Source: Limiplasma sp031556335 (GTDB taxonomy: Bacteria > Bacillota > Clostridia > Christensenellales > Aristaeellaceae). Taken from it: a stretch of 18,390 bases of DNA. The position numbers and the translations under genes are program-made. Below are positions 7,329-14,174 of the stretch, piece after piece; the stretch's first letter is position 1, and each line of letters opens with the position of its first letter. The DNA is taken from NCBI GenBank assembly GCA_031556335.1, contig JAVBTE010000196.1:1-18390 (forward strand), in the 5' to 3' direction. The notes beneath the pieces were generated by a model, which did no database searches, was not told where the DNA came from, and was given only the letters and a program-made list of their open reading frames with translations.

Positions 7329-7853
7329 ATGAGCGAAAAACATGGAATATGGCACGACTTTCAGGTTCGGCGCATTTACCAGAACGGCAGATTCCACAAC
7401 GGAACCTGCCTGAATGAGATGTACATGGAGGGCCTGATCGCCAATTTTAAGGAGAACATGGCCCAATACCAGGTAGGGCCCTTCGACCTGCGCCTGACCA
7501 TCGAAAAGGTGTCTGGCCAAGCGCCGGAAGAGATGGTAAAGCTGCAAACCAAAACGGACTGCTTCAAGGAAAGGCAGGTTGCCAGGGCCGCGTCCGTCTT
7601 TTCCATTGAAAGGCGGCGGGTGGATCTGGAGACCGGGCACAGTGAGGTGCTATGCAAAGAGCAGTATGCTGTGGAAGTGCTGTTTTGGGCTGACGCCACC
7701 GACGATGTGCGCCGGTATTTGGCGGATATCTTTCTGCAATCATGCAACCAGCGGGCGGATGTGCTGGAGTTTTACCCCAACGAGCCGGACTGTTACGGTA
7801 AGGTGGAGTTTGACCCGGGCGCTTTGCGCGCCGGTCATTTGGTAATGATGTAA
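7329..7853 (+). CDS. Hypothetical protein, 174 residues
   Basis: I do not recognise this protein. It is soluble, without signal peptide or membrane segment, and mixes hydrophobic and charged residues as a folded alpha/beta domain would. Features include an aromatic N-terminal part (HGIWHDFQVRRIYQNGRFHN), three scattered Cys residues (TDCF, VLCKE, QSCNQ) plus DCYGK near the end, and a hydrophobic C-terminus. The start is uncertain: ATG 7329 follows a weak AAAGTGG, while GTG codons at 7317 and 7320 have no site. It lies 132 bases after psuG on the same strand; that gap holds a C-rich stretch with no clear promoter. A terminator follows at 7946. Its codon use resembles the neighbours, so it is likely a real resident gene. 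Confidence 0.75.
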   Translation: MSEKHGIWHDFQVRRIYQNGRFHNGTCLNEMYMEGLIANFKENMAQYQVGPFDLRLTIEKVSGQAPEEMVKLQTKTDCFKERQVARAASVFSIERRRVDLETGHSEVLCKEQYAVEVLFWADATDDVRRYLADIFLQSCNQRADVLEFYPNEPDCYGKVEFDPGALRAGHLVMM

Positions 7854-7945
7854 AACGGCAAGGGGCACGCCCTTTATTGTTCCCACCAATGCTTTTTTTC
7901 CCGGTACAGAAGCGTGTTGCGCCAGTGGTTCCAAAAAAGTCCGCG

Positions 7946-7971
7946 GAGCCGCCTGCGGCTCGCTTTTTTTT
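7946..7971 (+). terminator. Rho-independent terminator
   Basis: The perfect inverted repeat GAGCCGC (7946-7952) and GCGGCTC (7955-7961) forms a tight GC stem followed by eight T (7964-7971). It lies 93 bases past the end of the 174-residue gene and probably ends the lexA-mgtC-psuKG transcript. The remaining 160 bases before the next gene show no promoter I can support. Confidence 0.8.
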
Positions 7972-8130
7972 GTCGCCTGTATTCCAGCGCGGCCCTCATC
8001 ATCACGCCCACCCCTTATGCTTTCTTGCTTCCAGTATGAGGCAAAAACGGGATTTTCATACATTTCGCCTCACCCTTTGGGCAAAACTGCGTATCTTGGT
8101 TGTGAACACATTCCTAAGGAGGGAATCAAG

Positions 8131-8502
8131 ATGAGTCGACAGCATTCTCCTTTTGCCGGTCTCAGCAGCAGACAGCAGCAGGAGCGTTGGTTGGAGTTCC
8201 AAAATTCAAAACTGCCTTACATCCGGGGGGAATTTGACACAGGCGCGGACAAAACCCTTCTTGACGATTACATGACCGACGCCCGCAACGAAAAACGCGG
8301 CGCGTCTTCCCGCATGCAAGACGCGCCGCGCATGAACCGGGCCCCCGAGCCGGCCGGCAAATCGCCCATGCAGCAAATGGCCGAAGCCAACCGCCAAGCC
8401 GTGCAATCCTTTCAAAAAACCAACCACAAGCAATATGACGCGGTCATCCGCCGCATGAAAGACGCGGGCAAGCAAGCCAACCAGTTCCAGCCCGCACATT
8501 GA
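8131..8502 (+). CDS. Hypothetical small hydrophilic protein, 123 residues
   Basis: I do not recognise this protein. It is highly hydrophilic, rich in Gln, Arg, Met, Ala and Lys, with no Cys, signal peptide or membrane segment. The middle (about residues 50-75) is Pro/Arg/Met-rich and probably disordered, while the last about 45 residues (MQQMAEANRQAVQSF, then YDAVIRRMKDAGKQ) look helical. A strong AAGGAGG (8116-8122) eight bases before the ATG supports it as a real gene. It is separated from upstream genes by a terminator, so it should have its own promoter, but I could not find one. It converges on the glycosyltransferase operon, with 12 bases between stop codons. A 13-bp hairpin inside it acts in the other direction (see 8291-8330). 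Confidence 0.72.
   Translation: MSRQHSPFAGLSSRQQQERWLEFQNSKLPYIRGEFDTGADKTLLDDYMTDARNEKRGASSRMQDAPRMNRAPEPAGKSPMQQMAEANRQAVQSFQKTNHKQYDAVIRRMKDAGKQANQFQPAH
8291..8330 (-). terminator. Probable terminator of the mtaD-glycosyltransferase operon, inside a convergent gene
   Basis: A perfect 13-bp GC-rich inverted repeat (AAGACGCGCCGCG, 8318-8330; CGCGGCGCGTCTT, 8296-8308) closes on a nine-base loop. Read on the minus strand it is followed at once by TTTTT (8295-8291). It lies about 185 bases beyond the last glycosyltransferase stop. On the plus strand no T tract follows, so it is a terminator only for the leftward operon. It sits in the coding sequence of the 123-residue protein. Confidence 0.72.
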
Positions 8503-8514
8503 TGCGATAGCCAC

Positions 8515-9765
8515 CTAGGGCTGCCGCAAAAACGCCAGCAGCTTTCGGCCTTGCGCCCGCGCGTTTTTGTTTTCCAGCACAAAACGCCGGGCTTCCCCTC
8601 CCAATTGTTCCCGCTGCTCCCTGGGCTGTTTCAGCAGCGACGCAACCGCCTCCTGAATCCCCCGCGCCCCTTCCCCGGTGATGTATACAAGGTGCTCGTC
8701 GTACTCGGCCGGAATGCCCTCCAGCGGATAGCAAAGCACAGCCTTGCCGGAGCGCATGTATTCCAGCGTCTTGGAGGGAAACGAGTACCTTGTATACACG
8801 CCCTGGGGGCTTCTGGGGTTGATGAGGATATCGGCTTTTTTTTGCAGCGATAAGGCTTCCCTTTGGCTTACAAAGCCGAAATAGCGGATGTTGGGGCATG
8901 CCTCGGCCGCCCGCCGCGCCTCTTCTTCCATGTCCCCTTTTCCACAAAGCCAAAGCTGGCAATTTCCCATGCCTTCAAAGGCTTTCAGCAATTCGCCAAT
9001 GCCAAGCTCCCGGTTCAGCGTGCCGGTATACAGCACGGCGGGCAAGGCGGAAGCCTCCGCCGTCCCTGCCATCGTTTTTTCTTCCGCCCTTTCTTCCGCT
9101 TGTTCCATTTGTTCCGCCGCCATCGGGGCTTCCGGCAGGATGAGGCCTTCCATCACCAGCTGCTTTTTCCCCTGCACCGGCAAGGCTTCCGCCATGTGCC
9201 GGGTGAGCAGCACAAAGCCGTCAAAAGCCCGGCAAAGCGCCACCCGCCGGTCCCCCATGGCGTACTCGGCCCGCTTCAAAAGCCCCCTGCGCCCGGAGGC
9301 AATGCCAAGCTCGTTTGGCAGGTCTGTCACGATGACCGTGGCCCTCAGCCCAGGGCATTTTTTCTTGGCCATTTCCACGGCTTGCATATAGGGCAAATAC
9401 AGCGAATACACCAAAAGGCACCGGTTTTCCGGGCTTTTTTTTGTCCACTCCAAAATGGCGCGGCAGGCTTTGCGGCTTCTTTGCCGCTGCTTGATCAGCG
9501 GCAGGTTCAGCGAGCCGATTTCCTCAAAATTCACACCAAAACGGCGGTTCCGCAAAAACAGCCTGCGGTAATGAACCGGAAACACCCCCACGGGCAATGC
9601 GTTCAAAATGGAAAGCGCTTCCCCGGGGGCCAAGTTCTGCTTCAGCCCATCCGCAAAGGCGTGCTGATAGCTGTTGATTTGGTTTTGCAGGCCGCTGCGG
9701 GACAGGCGAGCGGTTTCCTCTACCGCACCGGGGTGGTACATCAGGGTCAAAAACAAAATATTCAC
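8515..9765 (-). CDS. Glycosyltransferase, GT-B fold (GT4-like)
   Basis: This is predicted to transfer a sugar from a nucleotide donor in cell-surface polysaccharide synthesis; donor and acceptor are unknown. The 416-residue product starts MNILFLTLMYHPG, a typical first strand of a GT-B enzyme. Its C-terminal half has VLYTGTLNRELGI, LWLCGKGD, RYFGFVSQRE and the donor-site region SFPSKTLEYMRSGKAVL. Between the two Rossmann domains (about residues 212-242) lies a Glu/Ala-rich insert that is probably a flexible linker. Start GTG 9765 is preferred over GTG 9771 because AAGGAG (9774-9779) is eight bases away from it but only two from the other. The GTG overlaps the stop of the gene upstream (GTGA), implying coupled translation. 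It is the last gene of the operon. Confidence 0.88.
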   Translation of the reverse strand: MNILFLTLMYHPGAVEETARLSRSGLQNQINSYQHAFADGLKQNLAPGEALSILNALPVGVFPVHYRRLFLRNRRFGVNFEEIGSLNLPLIKQRQRSRKACRAILEWTKKSPENRCLLVYSLYLPYMQAVEMAKKKCPGLRATVIVTDLPNELGIASGRRGLLKRAEYAMGDRRVALCRAFDGFVLLTRHMAEALPVQGKKQLVMEGLILPEAPMAAEQMEQAEERAEEKTMAGTAEASALPAVLYTGTLNRELGIGELLKAFEGMGNCQLWLCGKGDMEEEARRAAEACPNIRYFGFVSQREALSLQKKADILINPRSPQGVYTRYSFPSKTLEYMRSGKAVLCYPLEGIPAEYDEHLVYITGEGARGIQEAVASLLKQPREQREQLGGEARRFVLENKNARAQGRKLLAFLRQP

Positions 9766-10970
9766 GGGCACAGCTCCTTGTACAGCGCCAGGTATTGCCG
9801 GTAGCAGTCGCTTGCCAAAAACCTTTGGGAACGCTCCACGCAGGCCTTTTCAAGCGCCGCTTTTTGAGGCGCCAGTTCCAAAATGGCCTGGGCCAGCCCG
9901 GCGGCGCTCCCCTGCTCCACCAGCCTGCCGCAGGTTTCGTCCACCGCTTCCACGCAGCCGCCTGTTTTGAACACGGCCACAGGCGTACCGCAGGCCAACG
10001 CCTCCAGGTTCACCATGGGCATGTTGTCCTCCATGGTGGGGTTTGCCAGGCAACTGGCCAGCGAGTACCACTGGGCCAGTTCTGCCACGCTGCCTGTGGC
10101 GGGAAGGCCCCGCACGCTTGAGGGCAAGCCGCGCAGCTGCTCCGGGCTGAGGCCCAGCACAACCACCTGGTACTCCGGCCCCAGCGCGTTGGCGGCTTCC
10201 AGCAGATACGTAAGCCCTTTGCGCTCGTCCCAGGCCGCCGCCACCGCCAGCACCACATAGGGCGCGTCAAGGCCATATCGCGCCCGCAGGGGCGAACCAT
10301 CCACGGGATGAAAAACGCCGGGGTCTACGCCGTTATACACAACCCGCACCGGAACCCCCTCAAACAGGGAGCATTGGACATACCCTTTCAGCCAATGGCA
10401 AGGGGTAACGATGGTGAGGCTTTTCAGCTCCGTAAACAGCTTTTGCTTGTGGCGGTGGTTCCGCCTGGAGCCGTCCAGGCCAATGCAGACAGGGTAGCTG
10501 CGCTGCTGCGGGCAGGCATGGCAGCGGGTTTTCCATTTTTCGCATTGCGCGTAGTCAAAATAGGCGCAATGTCCGGTGAAGGGCCAGCAATCATGAAAGG
10601 TCCACACCACGGGGATGCCTTCCCGCCGCAGATAGCCAAACAGCAGCCGGAAGTTCAAATAGCAGCCATGGATGTTATGCAAATGCACCACATCAGGCTG
10701 GAAACGCTTCATTTTCCGGATCAGGGCCAGGGTACCCACATGGCTGCCGTAGCCCTCCCCGTCCAGCAGCTTGCGAAGGGCCCCGTGCAGCTTTCTTTCC
10801 ACAGGCCCACCCACCCGGACGGCAAAGCGCCCGTATTCTGAAGGCGCATCCTCCGCGCCAAAGCCCACGCGGCACTCGTGCCCCTCCTTTTCCAGCAGCT
10901 TGGCAATGTCGGTGGCGATGCGCCCCGTGCTTTTAACGCCGCAAAAGGTGTTCAGCTGAAAAACGCGCAC
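9762..10970 (-). CDS. Glycosyltransferase, GT4 (WcaC-like, Cys-rich subtype)
   Basis: This is a predicted GT4 glycosyltransferase of exopolysaccharide or capsule assembly. The 402-residue product starts MRVFQLNTFCGVKSTGRIA, with the glycine-rich acceptor-side loop. Residues 124-162 carry the subfamily's HDCWPFTGHC block and six cysteines (128, 135, 143, 150, 153, 162) that could form disulfides or bind a metal. The C-terminal domain has the nucleotide-sugar region, with AAWDERKGLTYLLEA and PTMEDNMPMVNLEALACGTPV. This resembles the putative colanic-acid transferases WcaC/WcaA-type in annotation, but the sugar cannot be told. Start is GTG 10970, two bases after the upstream stop, behind a purine-rich AGAGGGGG. 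Its stop overlaps the next start. Confidence 0.9.
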   Translation of the reverse strand: MRVFQLNTFCGVKSTGRIATDIAKLLEKEGHECRVGFGAEDAPSEYGRFAVRVGGPVERKLHGALRKLLDGEGYGSHVGTLALIRKMKRFQPDVVHLHNIHGCYLNFRLLFGYLRREGIPVVWTFHDCWPFTGHCAYFDYAQCEKWKTRCHACPQQRSYPVCIGLDGSRRNHRHKQKLFTELKSLTIVTPCHWLKGYVQCSLFEGVPVRVVYNGVDPGVFHPVDGSPLRARYGLDAPYVVLAVAAAWDERKGLTYLLEAANALGPEYQVVVLGLSPEQLRGLPSSVRGLPATGSVAELAQWYSLASCLANPTMEDNMPMVNLEALACGTPVAVFKTGGCVEAVDETCGRLVEQGSAAGLAQAILELAPQKAALEKACVERSQRFLASDCYRQYLALYKELCP

Positions 10971-10972
10971 CG

Positions 10973-12175
10973 CTACGCCCCCTCTTTGGATAGCCGCAAA
11001 AGAAGCTCTTCCAGCCTGTCCATATGCTTTTTCTTCGTAAAATGGGCAAGGTTATACGCCTTGGCGTTCTCCCCCATTTTTGCCCGTTCCGCTTCCGGCA
11101 TGGCCATAAACCGGCGCACCACGTTTGCGAAAGCCTCCGGGTCCTCCGGGGCGGCGCACAGGCCGCAGGCCGCCTGCTCCACAATGTAGGGCGTTTCCCC
11201 CGTAATGGAGCCCAGGATGGGCTTCCCTGCCGCCATATAGCTTTGCACCTTCCCTGGAAGCGTATCGTTCACGCTGATGTCGTTGCGCATGCTTACCAGC
11301 AAAGCGTCGGCCATGGCGTAGTAACCGGGCATGCTGGACAGGGGCTGGCGGCCGTAAAAGGTAACTTGCCCCTCCAGCCCTAAAGACTGCGCCAGCTCCA
11401 CACAGGCCCTGTAATTGGACCCATCCCCCAGAATGTGCCAGCGCACCGGTTCCTCCCGAAGCAGCGCGGCGGCCTGGATGAGGGTTTCTAGCCCCTGCAC
11501 CTGGCCGATGTTCCCCGCGAACACCAACTGGAACCCGTCCCCCTTGGGAACCTCCGGCAGTTGGTTGAACTGGCTGTCCGCAAACTGCGGCAGATAATAC
11601 GCATCGTCCACCTGAAGGCCGTGCACCGTTTTCAGGTATCCCTGAAAACGCTTGGAGGAAATCAGCAGGATATCGGCCTTTTGGTACACCCACTTGCTGA
11701 CCCGCTTCATGAAGGCATACAAAAACGAGCCTTCGTATACGTTCATGGCGGCCAAACAGGCGGGCCAAATGTCCAGCACATAGATCAGCAGCCTTTTGCG
11801 GGTGAAACAGCGCAAAAGGGCGGCGGGCAAAGACATCAGCACCGGGGAGGTGGAATAGGCGTAGATCACATCGTACTCCCGCTTTAGCCAAAGAACCTTC
11901 CAGCAGGCTGAAACCATGTAGCTGACATAGTTGACGGCAAGCCCAAGCTTGGTATTTTTCCGGCCTACTTCAAAGCAACGGCGAACATCCACGCCGTTTT
12001 TCGTTTCCCTGCGCTTGCGAAACCAGCGGTATTCCTTGGGTACGATGCCCGATGGATAGTTGGGCAGGCCCACCACCGCCGTGACGGAATGGCCACGGGC
12101 CGCCAGTTCCTCGCAAATTTCCGTGACGCGAAAGGGCTCCGGGGCATAGTGCTGGCAAACCACCAAAACTTTCAT
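10973..12175 (-). CDS. Glycosyltransferase, GT4 (WcaI-like)
   Basis: This is a predicted GT-B glycosyltransferase similar to the WcaI/GT4 group. The 400-residue product begins MKVLVVCQHYAPEPFRVTEI, followed by a helix and GHSVTAVVGLPNYPSG, the pattern of this group. The C-terminal domain has LVFAGNIGQVQGLETLI and KVQSYMAAGKPILGSITGE, the donor-binding helix with its flexible loop. A hydrophobic stretch near residues 110-130 may attach to the membrane surface. ATG 12175 is chosen because it gives the normal N-terminus; the frame is open further upstream only within mtaD. The site is weak (GGAG about 12 bases upstream), so translation may depend on mtaD, whose stop is 16 bases upstream. The next glycosyltransferase starts two bases after its stop. 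Confidence 0.9.
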   Translation of the reverse strand: MKVLVVCQHYAPEPFRVTEICEELAARGHSVTAVVGLPNYPSGIVPKEYRWFRKRRETKNGVDVRRCFEVGRKNTKLGLAVNYVSYMVSACWKVLWLKREYDVIYAYSTSPVLMSLPAALLRCFTRKRLLIYVLDIWPACLAAMNVYEGSFLYAFMKRVSKWVYQKADILLISSKRFQGYLKTVHGLQVDDAYYLPQFADSQFNQLPEVPKGDGFQLVFAGNIGQVQGLETLIQAAALLREEPVRWHILGDGSNYRACVELAQSLGLEGQVTFYGRQPLSSMPGYYAMADALLVSMRNDISVNDTLPGKVQSYMAAGKPILGSITGETPYIVEQAACGLCAAPEDPEAFANVVRRFMAMPEAERAKMGENAKAYNLAHFTKKKHMDRLEELLLRLSKEGA

Positions 12176-12191
12176 AAACAAGGCCGCTCCA

Positions 12192-13511
12192 TCAGGCGTT
12201 TTTTGCCGCGTGGGCTTTTTCCGCAAGCCGGGTGGCCGCCGCCTGGGCCCGGACAAGGGTCTGTTTCCCGTCCAAGGTGGCATAGGCGCCGTTTCGGTAT
12301 AGCACCTTGCCGTCCACCATGGTCAGCGCCACATCGCTTCCCTGCACGGCGTAAACCAGGTTGTTTTCCCAGTCGTTGGCGGGCACCAGATTGGGCCTTT
12401 TTGTATCCACCAAAATCAAATCCGCCAGATAACCTTCCTGCAAAAGCCCCAGGTCGTCGTAGCCCATGGCCTTCGCTCCCACCGTGGTGGCGGCGGCCAG
12501 GGTTTGGGCCGGGGAAACCACCGTGGGGTTCAAAAGGGTGCCCTTTTGCAGCAGGGGCATCAGCTTCATTTCCTCCCACAGGTTCAGGCTGTTGTTGCTG
12601 GCCACCCCGTCAGTGCCCAGGGCCACCTTGCAGCCCATGTCCAGCATTTTTTGAATGGGCGCGATACCGCTGGCCAGCTTCAAGTTGCTGACCGGGTTAT
12701 GGGCAATGACGCTGCCCCGCTTGGCAAAAAGCGCGATGTCCTCATCCGTAAACCATACGCAATGGGCGGCGATCACCGGATGATCCAAAATGCCCAGGCT
12801 ATCCAAATAGGCCGGGGGCGTAAGGCCGTGGCGGATCATGCAGCCATCAAAATCCAGCTTTGTTTCGCTGACGTGCACATGGATGGACAGGCTGAGCTCC
12901 GTGGCATAGCGTTCCAGCTTGCGCAGAACCGCCGGGGTGGTGGCCACTTCGGAATGGGGCGCCAAACAGACCCGGATGCGGTCGCCATGGGTTTTGTGCC
13001 ACTTCCTGGCAAATACCACCCCGGGTTCCAAATCGGCGCAGCTTTCATCAAAGTCCACCACGCCGTGGCCCAGCAGGGCCCGCATGCCGCTGTCCCGCAC
13101 CCCCTCGGCCACCGCGTCCATATGCATATACATATCGCAAAAGGATGTGGTGCCAAACCGCAGCATTTCCATCACGCCCAGGTCGGTTCCCGTCCGCACC
13201 GCCTCGTCCGTCAGGCACCGTTCCAAGGGGAAGATGGCCTTTTCCAGCCAGTCGTCCAGCTTGAGATCGCTGCCCACGCTGCGAAGCAGCGTCATGGCCG
13301 TGTGGGTATGCAGGTTCACAAGGCCGGGCATGGCCAGCGCCCCGTTTCCGTCGATGGTTTCGTCGGCCTCAAATTGCGGCGCGGTTTCCCGCTTTCCGGC
13401 GTATACGATGCGGTTGCCGTCGATATGCACTTCCGCGTCCGGGATAAAAGAAAGATGAGCTTCCCCTGTGGCCCCCGGGGTCAACAGGATCTGTGTAATT
13501 CGAGTACGCAA
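12192..13511 (-). CDS. mtaD: 5-methylthioadenosine/S-adenosylhomocysteine deaminase
   Basis: This amidohydrolase is predicted to deaminate S-adenosylhomocysteine and 5'-methylthioadenosine to the inosyl forms, a step in recycling the by-products of SAM-dependent reactions. The 439-residue product has the metal site residues expected in the family: His68 and His70 (NLHTHTAM), the His of HVHVSETK, HCVWFTDED, and the Asp of GTDGVASNN. The motif LAPHSEVATTPAVL matches the nucleoside-binding part of MtaD/SahD proteins. A chlorohydrolase-type enzyme (guanine or cytosine deaminase) is less likely given these motifs. The start is TTG 13511 with GAGGAGG seven bases upstream. It heads a four-gene operon with three glycosyltransferases, an unusual partnership, and has a divergent promoter facing the acetyltransferase gene. 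Confidence 0.9.
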   Translation of the reverse strand: MRTRITQILLTPGATGEAHLSFIPDAEVHIDGNRIVYAGKRETAPQFEADETIDGNGALAMPGLVNLHTHTAMTLLRSVGSDLKLDDWLEKAIFPLERCLTDEAVRTGTDLGVMEMLRFGTTSFCDMYMHMDAVAEGVRDSGMRALLGHGVVDFDESCADLEPGVVFARKWHKTHGDRIRVCLAPHSEVATTPAVLRKLERYATELSLSIHVHVSETKLDFDGCMIRHGLTPPAYLDSLGILDHPVIAAHCVWFTDEDIALFAKRGSVIAHNPVSNLKLASGIAPIQKMLDMGCKVALGTDGVASNNSLNLWEEMKLMPLLQKGTLLNPTVVSPAQTLAAATTVGAKAMGYDDLGLLQEGYLADLILVDTKRPNLVPANDWENNLVYAVQGSDVALTMVDGKVLYRNGAYATLDGKQTLVRAQAAATRLAEKAHAAKNA

Positions 13512-13544
13512 TGGGGTACCTCCTCTTTGGGAATGGATGGATTG

Positions 13545-13574
13545 ATTATATCACAAAAAATCTTCTTTTGTCCC
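13545..13574 (-). promoter_or_regulatory. Promoter of the mtaD-glycosyltransferase operon
   Basis: On the minus strand an extended -10, TGATATAAT (-10 box at 13550-13545), is preceded 18 bases upstream by GGGACA (13574-13569), four of six bases of a -35 box. Start of transcription is expected near 13538, leaving a leader of about 27 bases. Its -10 region is the exact mirror of the one at 13601-13612. Confidence 0.6.
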
Positions 13575-13612
13575 TGAGGATCGATTGTATTGCGGGATCG
13601 TTTTGTGATATA
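13547..13612. repeat. 12-bp inverted repeat across the divergent promoters
   Basis: TATATCACAAAA (13547-13558) and TTTTGTGATATA (13601-13612) are exact reverse complements 42 bases apart. Each arm contains one of the two extended -10 boxes and six to seven bases upstream of it. The match extends beyond what sigma-A needs, so a shared regulator site is possible. Confidence 0.7.
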
Positions 13613-13614
13613 GT
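13585..13614 (+). promoter_or_regulatory. Promoter of the GNAT acetyltransferase gene
   Basis: An extended -10, TGATATAGT (-10 box 13609-13614), lies 18 bases after a poor -35 (TTGTAT, 13585-13590). The extended TG likely compensates. It stands back to back with the mtaD promoter, with ten bases between the -35 boxes. Confidence 0.55.
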
Positions 13615-13645
13615 GACAAATAGCATTGTGAAGGAGGCCCATCAA

Positions 13646-14167
13646 ATGGATTTAGCCCTTCTTTCCGCAAAACCGCACAATTTGACCATGATCCTGCGCA
13701 TTTTGACCCAGGCAAAAGAATATTTGGCGGAACAGGGTTCGCCCCAGTGGCAAGAGGGCCACGGGCCGGGGCAGGCCGAAGTGGAGCGCGACCTGGCCCG
13801 CAAGGAGGGCTATGTGCTGCTTTTCGCGGGCAAGCTATGCGGTTATGCGGCTTTGGCCAGCGGCGTGGAGGAAAATTACCTTCGCATTCGGGAAGGCGCC
13901 TGGGATGATTCCGCAGGCAACTATCTTACCGTACACCGGATGGCCCTGGACGCCTCTGTTCGTGGCCAGGGACTGGCAAAGCCGTTTTTGCGGGAGCTGG
14001 TTATCGCCTCCAGGGCGCTGGGGTACCGTGACATCCGCATTGACACCCACGAGCAAAACAAAGCCATGCAGAAAGTGATTCTTTCTGTTGGCTTTGTATA
14101 TAAAGGGCTAATCGACATTCCCATTCCCAACGGCGAGCGCAAGGCGTACCAGCTGCTGCTGCCGTAA
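13646..14167 (+). CDS. GNAT family N-acetyltransferase
   Basis: This is a predicted acetyl-CoA-dependent N-acetyltransferase of unknown substrate. The 173-residue product has the GNAT fold in the usual order: an N-terminal helix region (MILRILTQAKEYL), a strand with GYAALAS, then motif A, VHRMALDASVRGQGLAKPFL (about residues 95-114) with the RGQGLA acetyl-CoA loop. Motif B follows (IDTHEQNKAMQKVILSVGF). The segment SPQWQEGHG resembles stand-alone acetyltransferases common in Clostridia. The frame is open upstream across the promoter, but AAGGAGG (13631-13637) eight bases before ATG 13646 decides the start. It converges on the lactate permease gene with seven bases between stops; no terminator is visible for either. 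Confidence 0.88.
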   Translation: MDLALLSAKPHNLTMILRILTQAKEYLAEQGSPQWQEGHGPGQAEVERDLARKEGYVLLFAGKLCGYAALASGVEENYLRIREGAWDDSAGNYLTVHRMALDASVRGQGLAKPFLRELVIASRALGYRDIRIDTHEQNKAMQKVILSVGFVYKGLIDIPIPNGERKAYQLLLP

Positions 14168-14174
14168 AAACAAC

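Noticed and set aside
8863..9804. Long open frame on the plus strand (313 residues) opposite the glycosyltransferase
   Set aside because: It is antisense to a clear GT-B enzyme, has the Pro/Arg/His-rich composition of a shadow frame in GC-rich DNA, and lacks a family motif.
12504..13577. Long plus-strand open frame (357 residues) opposite mtaD
   Set aside because: It mirrors the mtaD codons, has His/Gly/Gln-biased composition, and runs through the divergent promoter region.
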